A stretch of DNA of 64,000 nt from Nocardia concava NBRC 100430 (GCF_000308815.1 NZ_BAFX01000082.1:1-64000); one strand, 5' to 3'; shown: positions 1 through 8,106, counted from the first letter of the stretch. The notes: generated by a model from the sequence alone, not told the origin. Program-made: numbers and translations.

Positions 1-1224
1 AGGGCCGCACTCGATTACGACCTCGACGGCGCGGTCCTGCGACTGGCCGACCGCGATGCCTACGCCGCCGCCGGCACCCGCTCCAACTCCCCGCGCGGCG
101 CGCTGGCGTTCAAATTCGCCGCCGAGGAGAAGACCACCCTGCTGCGCGAAGTCATCTGGGACGTCGGCAAAACCGGCAAGATCGTGCCGGTGGCGTGGCT
201 GGAGCCGGTGTTCGTCGGAGGCACCACAGTCACCAAGGCCACCCTCGCCAATCAGGAAGTCATCCGCGCCCGCGACATCAAGATCGGCGACACCGTCCTG
301 GTGCGCCGCGCCGGCGATGTCATCCCGTTCGTCGCGGGCGTGCTCGACGCCGCCGCGCGCACCGGGGCCGAGGTCGACATCGTCGCACCCGCGACCTGTC
401 CGTCGTGCGGGCAGCCGGTGACCGAGGAGGGCAACAGCCGGGAACTGTTCTGCACCAACGTGTCCTGCCCCGCCCAAACCGTGCGACGGCTCATCCACTG
501 GGCCTCGCGTGCGGCGGCCGATATCGACGCCGTCGGGCAGAAGTGGATCGAGCGCCTCGCCGAGGCCGGCATCCTGGAAAACCCGTCGGACTTCTACACC
601 CTCACCAAGGAGCAACTGCTCGAATTCGACCGCGTCGGTGAGGTATCCGCGACCCGGATGATCGAATCCATCGACGCCAGCCGCCAGGTCGGCCTGCGTC
701 GCGCCCTCATCGGGCTGGCGATCCCGATGGCCTCCGAAGGCACCGCCGCCCGCCTGGCCCGCGCCGGATTCGCCTCGCTGGAAGAGATCGCCGACGCGGG
801 CGAGGACCGCCTGGTCGAGGTCGACGACATCGGGCCGAAGGTCGCCGCGTCGCTGGCCGCACACCTCACCCGCCTGCGCCCCGAACTCGAACGCCTACGC
901 AAGTACGGTGTCTCCCTCGACGTCCGCACCGAGGATCTACCCCCGGTCGTCGCCGCCGGAGCACCCCTCGAAGGCAAGACCGTCGTGATCACCGGCGCCA
1001 TCAGCGACCCGCGCTCGGGCGAGAAGGTCGCCCGTCCGACCTTCCAGCGCCTGTGTGAGAGGGCCGGAGCCACAGCGGCATCCTCGGTCTCGGCCAACAC
1101 CGACATGCTCATCACCGGCGCCGGAGTCGGCGAGGCGAAACTGACCAAGGCCGAAAAGCTCGGCGTGCAAGTCGTCGATCAAGGCGAGATCTGGACCCTG
1201 CTCATCGACGCCAACATCGTGTAA
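1..1224 (+). CDS. ligA: NAD-dependent DNA ligase, LigA type (5' end outside window)
   Basis: Seals nicks in DNA using NAD+. The reading frame is open from base 1, so the N-terminal NAD-binding part and most of the nucleotidyltransferase domain lie outside the window; 407 residues remain. Visible in order are motif IV (DGAVLRL, near residue 10), motif V (ALAFKF, near residue 36), the OB fold with VGKTGKIVPVAWLEPV, a four-cysteine zinc finger (CPSC then CTNVSC, about residues 133-156), the helix-hairpin-helix region and a C-terminal BRCT domain (GKTVVITG to the end). Motif IV normally ends in lysine (DGVVxK) but has arginine here, and the sequence around it is divergent, so this may be a second LigA paralogue rather than the essential copy. 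It converges on the P450 gene. Confidence 0.93.
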   Translation, partial: RAALDYDLDGAVLRLADRDAYAAAGTRSNSPRGALAFKFAAEEKTTLLREVIWDVGKTGKIVPVAWLEPVFVGGTTVTKATLANQEVIRARDIKIGDTVLVRRAGDVIPFVAGVLDAAARTGAEVDIVAPATCPSCGQPVTEEGNSRELFCTNVSCPAQTVRRLIHWASRAAADIDAVGQKWIERLAEAGILENPSDFYTLTKEQLLEFDRVGEVSATRMIESIDASRQVGLRRALIGLAIPMASEGTAARLARAGFASLEEIADAGEDRLVEVDDIGPKVAASLAAHLTRLRPELERLRKYGVSLDVRTEDLPPVVAAGAPLEGKTVVITGAISDPRSGEKVARPTFQRLCERAGATAASSVSANTDMLITGAGVGEAKLTKAEKLGVQVVDQGEIWTLLIDANIV

Positions 1225-1251
1225 CGCGAACTACGACTGGAGTATTCGCGG

Positions 1252-2421
1252 CTAGCCGAATCGCAGGGGCAGCTCGATCGGGCCGACCGGACCCAGGTTC
1301 GGCCCGTGCACGATCGGGCCCGCGGCACTGAATTCCGGCACGCGACGCGCCAGGATCGGCAGTGCCTCGGCCAGTTCGGCGCGGGCCAGCGGCGCGCCCA
1401 GGCAGAAGTGGATGCCGCCGCCGAAGGCGAGCTGCGCGGCCGATCGCGTCGCGGTGATGTCGAAGCCGTTGTCGCCGAAGACCTCCGGATCGGTGTGCGC
1501 GGCATTGACGAGAATATTGAGGAAGCTGCCCGCCGGGATGGTGAGCCCCGCGAAGTCGAAGGTCTCCTCGGCGACGCGCCAGATGGTGTTGACCGACGGC
1601 GCGACCCGCATGACCTCGGCCACGGCCCGCGGCGCGAGCGCCGGGTCGGCCGCCAGCAGTCGCCACTGGTCCTGATGGTCGAGGAAGGTGCGCATGGCCA
1701 GCCCGAGCTGCTGGCGGGTGGTGTCCTGACCGGCGAACAGCAGCGCGCTGGTCATGGTGCGCAATTCGGCGGGCGAGAGGCGGTCCCCGGCCTCCTCGGC
1801 GGCGAGCAGCTCGGTCAGCAGGTCCGGGCCGGGTGTGGCCCGGCGCTGTTCCAGCAGCTCGTCGATGATGGCGTGCAGCGTCGCCAGCGCCGCTTCGATG
1901 CGATCCAGCTCGGCGGCCACCGACACACTGAAGATCAGGCCGATATCATTGGGCAGGCGGCGGAACTGATCGCGGAGTTCGGTTGGCACGCCCAGTAATT
2001 CGCAGATGACGCGGGCCGGATACCGGTCGGCGAACTCGGCCATGAACTCGCATTCGCCCGCCTGCGCCAGCGGCGCGATCAGCTCCTCAGCGATGGATCG
2101 CATGTCCGGTCGCAACCGGTCCACGGCCGCCGGGGTGAACGCCTTGCTCACCAGCCGCCGCAGGCGCGTATGCGCCGGTCCCTCGATGCTCGGCAGCACC
2201 GATCCCATCCACTCCACCGCCGGTCCCGACGTAATACCCTGGGCGGCAAGGAAATCCACCCCGCCCCAGCGCACCCGGCGATCGGCCAGCAGGGCCGTCG
2301 CCTCCCGGTGCCGCAGAATCGCGAAGCCGATCGGGGTGCGCGCGTACCAGCTCTCGGCGCGGGCGGCGACGACCTCGTCGGAGTCCGGCCGGAATGCCGG
2401 ATCGAGCACGTTCAGTTCCAT
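1252..2421 (-). CDS. Cytochrome P450
   Basis: Haem-thiolate monooxygenase of the soluble bacterial type, 389 residues, which would receive electrons from a ferredoxin. The I-helix oxygen-activation motif AGQDTT lies near residue 235, the K-helix ExxR is EVMR, and the haem loop FGGGIHFCLGAPLAR with its cysteine ligand is near residue 340. I chose the ATG at 2421 because the protein from there begins in normal P450 fashion (MELNVLDPAF) and the extra upstream codons would run through a palindrome at 2457-2474. No ferredoxin or reductase gene is adjacent. The substrate cannot be read from the sequence. The gene lies downstream of, and on the same strand as, a LuxR-type regulator that may control it. 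Confidence 0.93.
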   Translation of the reverse strand: MELNVLDPAFRPDSDEVVAARAESWYARTPIGFAILRHREATALLADRRVRWGGVDFLAAQGITSGPAVEWMGSVLPSIEGPAHTRLRRLVSKAFTPAAVDRLRPDMRSIAEELIAPLAQAGECEFMAEFADRYPARVICELLGVPTELRDQFRRLPNDIGLIFSVSVAAELDRIEAALATLHAIIDELLEQRRATPGPDLLTELLAAEEAGDRLSPAELRTMTSALLFAGQDTTRQQLGLAMRTFLDHQDQWRLLAADPALAPRAVAEVMRVAPSVNTIWRVAEETFDFAGLTIPAGSFLNILVNAAHTDPEVFGDNGFDITATRSAAQLAFGGGIHFCLGAPLARAELAEALPILARRVPEFSAAGPIVHGPNLGPVGPIELPLRFG

Positions 2422-2456
2422 GCTGGAAACGCTATGGGCGGCGGTCCGCCCGGCCC

Positions 2457-2474
2457 ATACCAGAAATCTGGTAT
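2457..2474. promoter_or_regulatory. Palindromic operator between regulator and P450
   Basis: Perfect inverted repeat ATACCAGA-aa-TCTGGTAT, 36 bases upstream of the P450 start and just past the regulator's stop codon. The same ACCAGA/TCTGGT half-site recurs upstream of the regulator at 3606-3626, which suggests one protein, probably the LuxR-type regulator, binds both. This is inference from sequence only. Confidence 0.5.
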
Positions 2475-2494
2475 CCGGCCGAGGCCCGCACTGT

Positions 2495-3550
2495 CTAGTC
2501 GAGGCCCGCACCGTCGGCGTGGATCAGCCCGGTGAGCTGGCGGCGGCTGCGCACCCCGGCCTTGCCGAAGATCGACGTCAGATGGGTCTGCACCGTCAGC
2601 GGGGAGATGAACAGCCGCTCCGCCACCTCGGCCGTGCTGCACCCGCGCACCACCAGCTCCACGATTTCCCGCTCCCGCGCGGTGAACCCGAACGCCGCGT
2701 ACAGCAGTGGCGCGACCGCACCCGGATTCGCCTGTTGCAGAACGAGACTCACCTCGAACCCGGCGGGCCGCACATCGACGGCGGTGGCGGACGCGTGCAG
2801 CGACACCCAGCGTCCGCCGGTCCCGAGCACCCGTGAGGCGGCCTGGCCCTCCATCCGGGCCCGTTCCGCCAGCGCGAGCACCGCGAACGGCAGCGGCGCG
2901 AGATCCGGTGCTCCCGGCGCGCCGAGTTCGGCCAGCCACGCCCGTGCGGGCCCCGACGCCGCGATGACCTCTCCGCTCGCGCCCAGGACCAGCACGCCCG
3001 GCCACGCCGTGCCGCCGTCCACCGCGGCGCGCGCCCGCACCCCGGCGGTGCGCAGCCCCTGTCCGAGCACGCCCGCCACCTGATGCGCGAACTCCGCCTC
3101 ATCCGCGGTGAAGTCGTGCGGGGTCCCCCGGAACAGCGAGATATTCCCCCAGCACATCCCGTCGGCCACCAGCGCGACCCGCAGCTCTCCCCGAATATTG
3201 TTGGGCCGCAGCAGTTCCCGATACCGGACGCTGCGTTCCAGTCGCCCCTCGGTGGCCTCGGTCAACACCCCGGCCCGCCGCTGCGCACCCGCCAGCCGCA
3301 CGAAGGAATTGAAGTCGTCCGGCAGGTAGGCGAACCGCGCCACCTCCGCATCCGGCGGCGGCATATGGTGCGCCCGGAACCCGGTCTCGATCAGCGTGTC
3401 CGGATCGGTGGTGTGCCAGCACCCGCAGTCGTGCGGAACGGCGGTGGCCAGCAGCACCCCGGCCTCGTCGATCAGATCCGTGGTGCCCAGCCCCGCGGCG
3501 ACCAGCCTGGTCAGCCGGTCGAAGGTCCGCTCCCTACCGCGACTCCCCAT
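2495..3550 (-). CDS. LuxR-family transcriptional regulator
   Basis: DNA-binding regulator of 351 residues. The last 65 or so residues form a typical LuxR/GerE helix-turn-helix: FTAREREIVELVVRG, then STAEVAERLFISPLTVQTHL. The N-terminal part has no receiver-domain features; it looks like a GAF/PAS-type sensory region, with an HDFTADEAEFAHQVAGVLG stretch in the middle. The start is uncertain: the ATG at 3550 (MGSRGRERTF) is used here, and one at 3580 is possible. It sits 73 bases upstream of the P450 on the same strand and has a palindrome upstream (3606-3626), consistent with autoregulation and control of the P450. Confidence 0.87.
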   Translation of the reverse strand: MGSRGRERTFDRLTRLVAAGLGTTDLIDEAGVLLATAVPHDCGCWHTTDPDTLIETGFRAHHMPPPDAEVARFAYLPDDFNSFVRLAGAQRRAGVLTEATEGRLERSVRYRELLRPNNIRGELRVALVADGMCWGNISLFRGTPHDFTADEAEFAHQVAGVLGQGLRTAGVRARAAVDGGTAWPGVLVLGASGEVIAASGPARAWLAELGAPGAPDLAPLPFAVLALAERARMEGQAASRVLGTGGRWVSLHASATAVDVRPAGFEVSLVLQQANPGAVAPLLYAAFGFTAREREIVELVVRGCSTAEVAERLFISPLTVQTHLTSIFGKAGVRSRRQLTGLIHADGAGLD

Positions 3551-3605
3551 CGCTCCAGTGTCACCCGCCGATCCCGCCATGTGCACGCTATTTGCCCGAC
3601 AACCC

Positions 3606-3626
3606 GGTCTGGTTCCGTACCAGACC
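3606..3626. promoter_or_regulatory. Palindromic operator upstream of the LuxR-type regulator
   Basis: Inverted repeat GGTCTGGT-tccgt-ACCAGACC, perfect over 8-base arms, located 56 bases upstream of the regulator's start codon. It shares the TCTGGT/ACCAGA half-sites with 2457-2474, but in the opposite (everted) order. Confidence 0.5.
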
Positions 3627-3729
3627 ATCTCCAGGCAGATTGTTTGACAGTAGATGATCAACGGTCCTACGTTGTAATGATCCGAGTGGGGCGCCGACCG
3701 GACGCAACCGGCAGCGGTGGCATTTTCTG

Positions 3730-4020
3730 GTGGTGACCGAGGCGGCGCAGCGGCGCGAGGTGGCCGAGGTCTTTAGGCGGGCCCTCGCACACGGCGAGGC
3801 AGCGCCCCTGACCCAGGACGATCTGGTGCGGATGAATGTTCAGCCGGGCACCATGTCGCGGGTGTTCGACGGCGTCCGGTAACGGTCGGCAATCCTCGGC
3901 GTGCCCTATGACGATGTGATGCTCGCGGCCTTCCTGCCCCTGGCCTATACGCTCGGCACCGATTTCAAACCCGCGGTGCGCGTCCCCCGCGACCGTGTCC
4001 TGCATTGGCAGCACTGGTAA
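3730..4020 (+). pseudogene. Small unknown gene interrupted by an in-frame stop
   Basis: One continuous frame from GTG 3730 (or 3733) to the TAA at 4018-4020 is broken only by a TAA at 3880-3882. Both halves read as normal protein: the first ends PGTMSRVFDGVR and the second runs SAILGVPYDDVMLAAFLPLAY and ends DRVLHWQHW. Third-position GC is high on both sides (43 of 49 codons before the stop, 37 of 45 after it), so this was one gene of about 95 residues until recently, or is read through. I do not recognise the family. It lies between the regulator and ku. A sequencing error at 3880 would give the same picture. Confidence 0.55.
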
Positions 4021-4059
4021 CTGTTCGGTCGGTTACCGGGCGAAATCTCCGATTCGTCG

Positions 4060-4065
4060 TAGTAT
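4060..4065 (+). promoter_or_regulatory. Candidate -10 element for ku (leaderless)
   Basis: TAGTAT ends 7 bases before the ATG of ku, and no Shine-Dalgarno sequence lies between them, the arrangement expected for a leaderless actinobacterial transcript starting at or near the A of the ATG. No clear -35 element is seen. Confidence 0.35.
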
Positions 4066-4072
4066 CGGGGCC

Positions 4073-4984
4073 ATGCGGTCCATTTGGAAGGGCTCCATCG
4101 CGTTCGGATTGGTCAATGTTCCCGTGAAGGTTTACACCGCCACGGAAGATCACGACATCAAGTTTCACCAGGTCCACGCCGTGGACGGCGGGCGGATCAA
4201 GTACGAGCGGGTGTGCACGGTGGATGGGCAGCCGGTGCAGTATTCCGATATCGATCGCGCTTATGAGTCCCCGGACGGGGACCGGGTGATTTTGACCGAC
4301 GAGGATTTCGCCAAGCTTCCGGCGGCGGAGAAGCACGAAATTCCAGTGTTGCAATTCGTGCCGTCGGAGCAGATCGATCCGATTCTGTTCGACAAGAGCT
4401 ACTATCTGGAACCCGATTCGACGACGCCGAAAGCCTATGTGCTGCTGGCGAAGACGCTCGAGCGGGTGGACCGGGTGGCGCTGGTGCATTTCACGCTGCG
4501 GCAGAAGACCCGGCTGGGCGCGCTGCGGGTGCGCGACGGGGTGCTGGTGTTGCAGACGCTGCTGTGGCCCGACGAGGTGCGGTCGGTGGCCTTCGACAAG
4601 CTCGATGATGTCGCCGAGCCCAAGAAGCAGGAACTGCAGATGGCGGAGACACTGGTCGACACGCTGTCGGATGATTTCGATCCGAGCCTGTACGTGGACG
4701 AGTACCAGATCGAGTTGAAGAAGCTGCTCGACGAGGCGATCGCCAGCGGTTCCAGCAAGGTGACCCGGGCGCCCGAAGCGGCCGCGCCGGAGATGGATGC
4801 CGAAGTCGTGGACCTGGTGGCCGCCTTGCAGCGGAGTCTGGAAGCCTCCGGTCGCAAGGCCGGCACAGCACCGGCCGCGCCTGCGAAGGCCGCCAAGGCG
4901 AGCAAGGCCACCGCCGAGAAGAAGCCCGCCAAGAAGGCCGCCGCGAAGAAGGCCCCGGCCAAGCAGACCCGCAAGGGCGCCTGA
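4073..4984 (+). CDS. ku: Ku protein, non-homologous end joining
   Basis: Bacterial Ku forms a ring-shaped homodimer on DNA double-strand ends and recruits LigD. The 303-residue product starts MRSIWKGSIAFGLVNVPVKVY, the standard Ku opening, and the beta-barrel core extends to about residue 245. The last 45 residues are a lysine/alanine/proline-rich tail (repeats like AKKAPAK), typical of actinobacterial Ku and known in relatives to help bind DNA. The ATG at 4073 matches the family start; an in-frame ATG at 3995 would add a non-conserved leader. No ligD lies nearby. The gene stands alone on the plus strand. Confidence 0.95.
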   Translation: MRSIWKGSIAFGLVNVPVKVYTATEDHDIKFHQVHAVDGGRIKYERVCTVDGQPVQYSDIDRAYESPDGDRVILTDEDFAKLPAAEKHEIPVLQFVPSEQIDPILFDKSYYLEPDSTTPKAYVLLAKTLERVDRVALVHFTLRQKTRLGALRVRDGVLVLQTLLWPDEVRSVAFDKLDDVAEPKKQELQMAETLVDTLSDDFDPSLYVDEYQIELKKLLDEAIASGSSKVTRAPEAAAPEMDAEVVDLVAALQRSLEASGRKAGTAPAAPAKAAKASKATAEKKPAKKAAAKKAPAKQTRKGA

Positions 4985-5083
4985 GACCACGCCATTCCCA
5001 ACGCCCTGATACCACGCCACTCGCGCGGCATCGCCAGCCACGGGTCCCCGGCCAACCAGCACCCAGCTGGCAAACTGTCGGGC

Positions 5084-5662
5084 ATGGAATCCGACATATC
5101 CATCCAACCCGATATCGCCATCGTCCCCATGGGCCTCGGCCACCTGCGTCAGGTCATCGACCTCGGCTACCAGGTGTTCGACACCCACGCCAAGCCCTAC
5201 ACCTCATGGTCGCTGACCTCGGTGGCCGAGCACCTCGACAGTGCCGGGAAGTCGTGCTGGGTGGCGGTGGACTCGGATCGGGTGGTCGGATTCGTGCTGG
5301 CCTCCATGGAATTCGAGCTGCGCGAGGACTGGGCGTACCTGGAGTGGATCGCGGTCTCGCCCGACATGCAGGGGCGCGGTGTCGCAGGCAAACTCATGAC
5401 CGCCTGCTGCGACCTGCTTTTCAAGCACGGCGCGCGGCGCATCGTCACCGATGTGGAGCTGCACAACTCCGCCTCGGCCGGAATGATGCGCAAGAACGGC
5501 TTCACCGAGGGCACCACCGTCACGCTGTTCGTGCGGCCCAATCCCGATGAGGCGATCTCCGGCGAGGACGAGCAGGTCACTCTCGGCCCCGGCACCAAGC
5601 GAGATCTCATCCGCCGCGGCCGCATTGCCGGAGACGGACGGCACGGCCGACCCTCCCGCTAA
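5084..5662 (+). CDS. GNAT-family N-acetyltransferase
   Basis: Probable acetyl-CoA-dependent N-acetyltransferase of 192 residues. The GNAT core is visible: AYLEWIAVSPDMQGRGVAGKLM (about residues 85-105) carries the acetyl-CoA-binding RGxG-type loop, followed by the NSASAGMMRKNGF segment typical of motif B. The C-terminal 40 residues are charged and look disordered. Its substrate is unknown. It follows ku by about 100 bases on the same strand, but nothing in the sequence ties its function to repair. Confidence 0.85.
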   Translation: MESDISIQPDIAIVPMGLGHLRQVIDLGYQVFDTHAKPYTSWSLTSVAEHLDSAGKSCWVAVDSDRVVGFVLASMEFELREDWAYLEWIAVSPDMQGRGVAGKLMTACCDLLFKHGARRIVTDVELHNSASAGMMRKNGFTEGTTVTLFVRPNPDEAISGEDEQVTLGPGTKRDLIRRGRIAGDGRHGRPSR

Positions 5663-5903
5663 CCGGCGACCGTGCCAGACCGTCGCCCGGCAAAGCACCG
5701 CTCACCGAGGCTCGCGGGCTGCTCGGAGTCGCCAAACTGGCCGACAGTATCAGGGGCCACGTGTTCCTCAGTTCAACGGCTGGATCAACGGCGAATCACT
5801 TGTCGATAGGCGAAGGCCGCTATGCCGGGTGGCCGGACCTATTTGCTGGCCCGTTTCACCGGTGCCGCCCTGTCGCACATCGCCTTTCAGAGTTGCTGTG
5901 TGC

Positions 5904-6302
5904 TCAGCACAGCCACGCGGCGAGCAGGCTCGCGAGGTATCCGAGTATGCCGAGGTATCCGAGGATGAAGAGGATCTTGGCTGTTGGGCCGCTGTCGTCC
6001 AGGTGCGCGTCCCAGCGGATGATCGCCAGTAGCGGTACGAGCACTTCACCTTCCACGTCGGTGGTGTCGGGAAAGGTCGAGGCGCTCAGTAGGAGGAAGC
6101 CGTCAGCGGCCAAGACGGCCGGATGGGTGCATTGGCCGCCGAAGAAGCCGGTCAGGATCAGCGGACCGAATGCCAGTACGGGCAATGTGCCGAACGAGAA
6201 CGCGGCGAACAGCACGAACACCCAGCCCATGGCGAAGAGGCGAAGCAGGAGGGCGGCGAACACAACCGCCAACTGGACCCAACCGATCGTCTGACTGGTC
6301 AT
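5904..6302 (-). CDS. Hypothetical membrane protein
   Basis: Protein of 132 residues that I cannot assign to a named family. It has about four hydrophobic segments: two near the N-terminus (VQLAVVFAALLLRLFAMGW and VLFAAFSFGTLPVLAFGPLIL), one weaker around residue 70, and one at the C-terminus (ILFILGYLGILGYLASLLAAWLC). A short charged loop holds TTDVEGEVLVPLLAIIRWDA. The ATG at 6302 puts the first segment close to the N-terminus; upstream in-frame codons look non-coding. It stands alone, divergent from the gene at 6453. Confidence 0.6.
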   Translation of the reverse strand: MTSQTIGWVQLAVVFAALLLRLFAMGWVFVLFAAFSFGTLPVLAFGPLILTGFFGGQCTHPAVLAADGFLLLSASTFPDTTDVEGEVLVPLLAIIRWDAHLDDSGPTAKILFILGYLGILGYLASLLAAWLC

Positions 6303-6452
6303 CGCCGAATGCCCCCGCTCGCTTGTCGGTGATGCCGAATGCGTACCCGTGATGAATAAACGGCCGATAGGCGTCGAATGGCCCCGCCTCGTCGGGGCTC
6401 GCACCGGGAGCGGCCACGCTAGTTGTCGGACCCCGGGTCTACCGTCGATGTC

Positions 6453-6938
6453 ATGACCGCCGTCGACAAGACCATGATCGCCATCAATGACGCCGTAACC
6501 CTTGGCCGACAAGGGGATACGGCGGCGGCGCGGGAGCGGTTGACGGCGCTGTGGGCGACCATCGGCGCGGGCGGTGATCCGCTGCATCGGGTTTCGCTGG
6601 CGCATTTTCTGGCGGATCTGGAAGAGCATGCGGCGGATGCGCTCACGTGGGACATTCGTGCTCTCGATGCCGCTGATTCGCTGACCGACGAACGGGCACA
6701 GGCTCATCACGCCGGGCTGAGTGTGCGCGGTTTCTATCCGTCGCTGCACCTCAACCTGGCGGACAACTACCGCCGCCTGGGCGCTTTCGAGACTGCGCGG
6801 CGGCATCTGGATTCGGCGCGCGCCAGTCTGGTCGATCTGGCCGAGGACGGCTACGGGATGGGTGTGCGGGCCGGAATCGCCAATGTCGAAGCGGCGCTGG
6901 CGGACAACTCGACCGAGCCGCTACCCACCCACCCGTAA
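6453..6938 (+). CDS. TPR-like hypothetical protein
   Basis: Helical protein of 161 residues built of repeats that resemble tetratricopeptide units: VTLGRQGDTAAARERLTALW, then SLHLNLADNYRRLGAFETA and RRHLDSARASLVDLAED. Proteins of this shape usually act as scaffolds, but no partner is indicated. An in-frame TTG at 6423 would add ten residues; the ATG at 6453 is preferred. It converges with the tautomerase gene, with an 11-base gap. Confidence 0.65.
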   Translation: MTAVDKTMIAINDAVTLGRQGDTAAARERLTALWATIGAGGDPLHRVSLAHFLADLEEHAADALTWDIRALDAADSLTDERAQAHHAGLSVRGFYPSLHLNLADNYRRLGAFETARRHLDSARASLVDLAEDGYGMGVRAGIANVEAALADNSTEPLPTHP

Positions 6939-6949
6939 GAGCCTCCGGC

Positions 6950-7354
6950 TCAATCCTTCTCGGCGGGATCGAGGCGGCGGCGGGCCAGCTGGGTGACGCC
7001 GTTGTAGCCGTAGCTTTCGCCGTCGAGCTCGTAGAGGGCGACGTAGGCGGCCGCGGGCAGCGGGCCGAGGCGGTCGGCGAGCACCGCGTAGGCGTGTTCG
7101 ATGAAGGCCGCTTTCTCCTGGGCCGTATTGGTGCCCGCGGTGATGCTCACCTCGAGGTGGGCGCCGGTCGCCTCGACGGGGCGGGCGGTGGCCACGAACC
7201 AGCGGTCGGCCGGAACCAGATTGATCTGGACCACGGTGACTTCGGGTTCCTTGAGCAGGTCCTTCTCCAGCAGGGCGGTGATGTCTGCGGCCAGGGCCGC
7301 CTGGGTGTCGGCGGGGACGTCGGGGTTGGCGATGGTCACGCGTGCGAAAGGCAT
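6950..7354 (-). CDS. Tautomerase-family protein
   Basis: Protein of 134 residues starting MPFARVTI; once methionine is removed the exposed N-terminal proline is the catalytic base of the tautomerase superfamily. The length and the beta-alpha-beta pattern (VTVVQINLVPADRWFVA, HLEVSITAG, EKAAFIEHAYAVLADRLG) suggest two fused 4-oxalocrotonate-tautomerase-like units. The substrate is unknown. It is divergent from the CGNR regulator at 7446, and the intergenic region carries two matching operators (7378-7397 and 7412-7431), so the regulator probably controls this gene. Confidence 0.78.
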   Translation of the reverse strand: MPFARVTIANPDVPADTQAALAADITALLEKDLLKEPEVTVVQINLVPADRWFVATARPVEATGAHLEVSITAGTNTAQEKAAFIEHAYAVLADRLGPLPAAAYVALYELDGESYGYNGVTQLARRRLDPAEKD

Positions 7355-7377
7355 TGGAGGAGCTCCGAATCCGCGAA

Positions 7378-7397
7378 GTAATGGTTCGAATCATTAC
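7378..7397. promoter_or_regulatory. Operator copy 1, GTAATG-n8-CATTAC
   Basis: The 20-base inverted repeat GTAATG-GTTCGAAT-CATTAC has perfect 6-base arms and 18 of 20 positions symmetric. It lies 24 bases upstream of the tautomerase start. A second copy with the same spacing starts 34 bases away. The likely ligand is the CGNR regulator encoded next door. Confidence 0.6.
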
Positions 7398-7405
7398 TAC
7401 GCCGG

Positions 7406-7411
7406 TATGCT
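7406..7411 (+). promoter_or_regulatory. Candidate -10 element for the CGNR regulator gene
   Basis: TATGCT lies between the two 20-base operators, 34 bases upstream of the GTG start at 7446. Placement between two operator copies would let bound protein cover the promoter. No clear -35 element is visible. Confidence 0.35.
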
Positions 7412-7431
7412 GTAACGTGTCAACCCATTAC
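7412..7431. promoter_or_regulatory. Operator copy 2, GTAACG-n8-CATTAC
   Basis: Has the same 6-8-6 geometry as the copy at 7378-7397, with one arm base changed (GTAACG). The centre-to-centre distance is 34 bases. It is immediately upstream of the ribosome-binding site (GGAGGTGG) of the CGNR regulator gene. Confidence 0.5.
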
Positions 7432-7445
7432 ATGGAGGTGGGATC

Positions 7446-7985
7446 GTGGCGATCACCGAGCACATCAGCCTCGATCTGGTGGCGACGGTCGGCAAACGGT
7501 TCACGGGGACGCCGATCGAGCGGCTGCCCGATGTCGAGGCCTGGCGCGCCTGGCTCGGCGCGCACGAGCTGGAGATCGAGGACTGCGGCGAGCGCGATCT
7601 CGCGGCCGCGCGAGCTCTACGCGAGGCCGTCTACGAGCTGGTCGAGGCGGCGGCATCCGATCGGGCACCCGCTTCGACCGCGCTCACCTCGGTGAATGAC
7701 CTCGCCGCACGCCCGGAGGCGCCACGAAAACTCCTCTGGGACAAGCGGAACGGCTTCCATCTCGATTGCGCCGTACTCTCCCCCGGCCAGGCGCTCAGCC
7801 TGATCGCCCGCGATGCCATCGACCTGCTCACCGGTCCCGAGCGGGATCGACTACATCAGTGCGAGGCCGATACCTGCGGCACCGTGTTCGTCACACCCAC
7901 CGGCGGCAAGCCCCGCCGCTGGTGTTCGTCGGCCTCGTGCGGCAATCGCGAACGCGTCCGGGCCCATCGCGCCACCAAGCGGTGA
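7446..7985 (+). CDS. CGNR zinc-finger regulator with ABATE domain
   Basis: Probable stress-type transcriptional regulator of 179 residues. The N-terminal two-thirds is the helical ABATE-type region; the C-terminus has the CGNR zinc finger with CEADTCGTVFV and RRWCSSASCGNRERVRAHR, giving four cysteines. The CGNR finger is thought to bind DNA. The GTG start at 7446 follows a good GGAGGTGG ribosome-binding site. It is divergent from the tautomerase gene, and the two 20-base inverted repeats between the genes suggest autoregulation. The inducing signal is not readable from the sequence. Confidence 0.85.
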   Translation: MAITEHISLDLVATVGKRFTGTPIERLPDVEAWRAWLGAHELEIEDCGERDLAAARALREAVYELVEAAASDRAPASTALTSVNDLAARPEAPRKLLWDKRNGFHLDCAVLSPGQALSLIARDAIDLLTGPERDRLHQCEADTCGTVFVTPTGGKPRRWCSSASCGNRERVRAHRATKR

Positions 7986-8106
7986 GAGGACGTCGAAACG
8001 CTGCTCCGCGGCGTGCGCGACACCACCGGCGCCAACGCATTGCCGGAGTAGACCAGGCGGTTTACGCTACCGGTTGATCATCGCCCCACCGAAGGGAAAC
8101 ATCTCG

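Noticed and set aside
3667..4014. Minus-strand open frame of 115 codons
   Set aside because: It is the antisense of the interrupted gene at 3730-4020 and its composition (His/Arg-rich, no domain) is typical of a shadow frame.
5663..5903. Possible gene in the 241-base gap after the GNAT gene
   Set aside because: Short fragments read plausibly (EARGLLGVAKLADSIRG) but there is no start, no ribosome-binding site and no extended frame.
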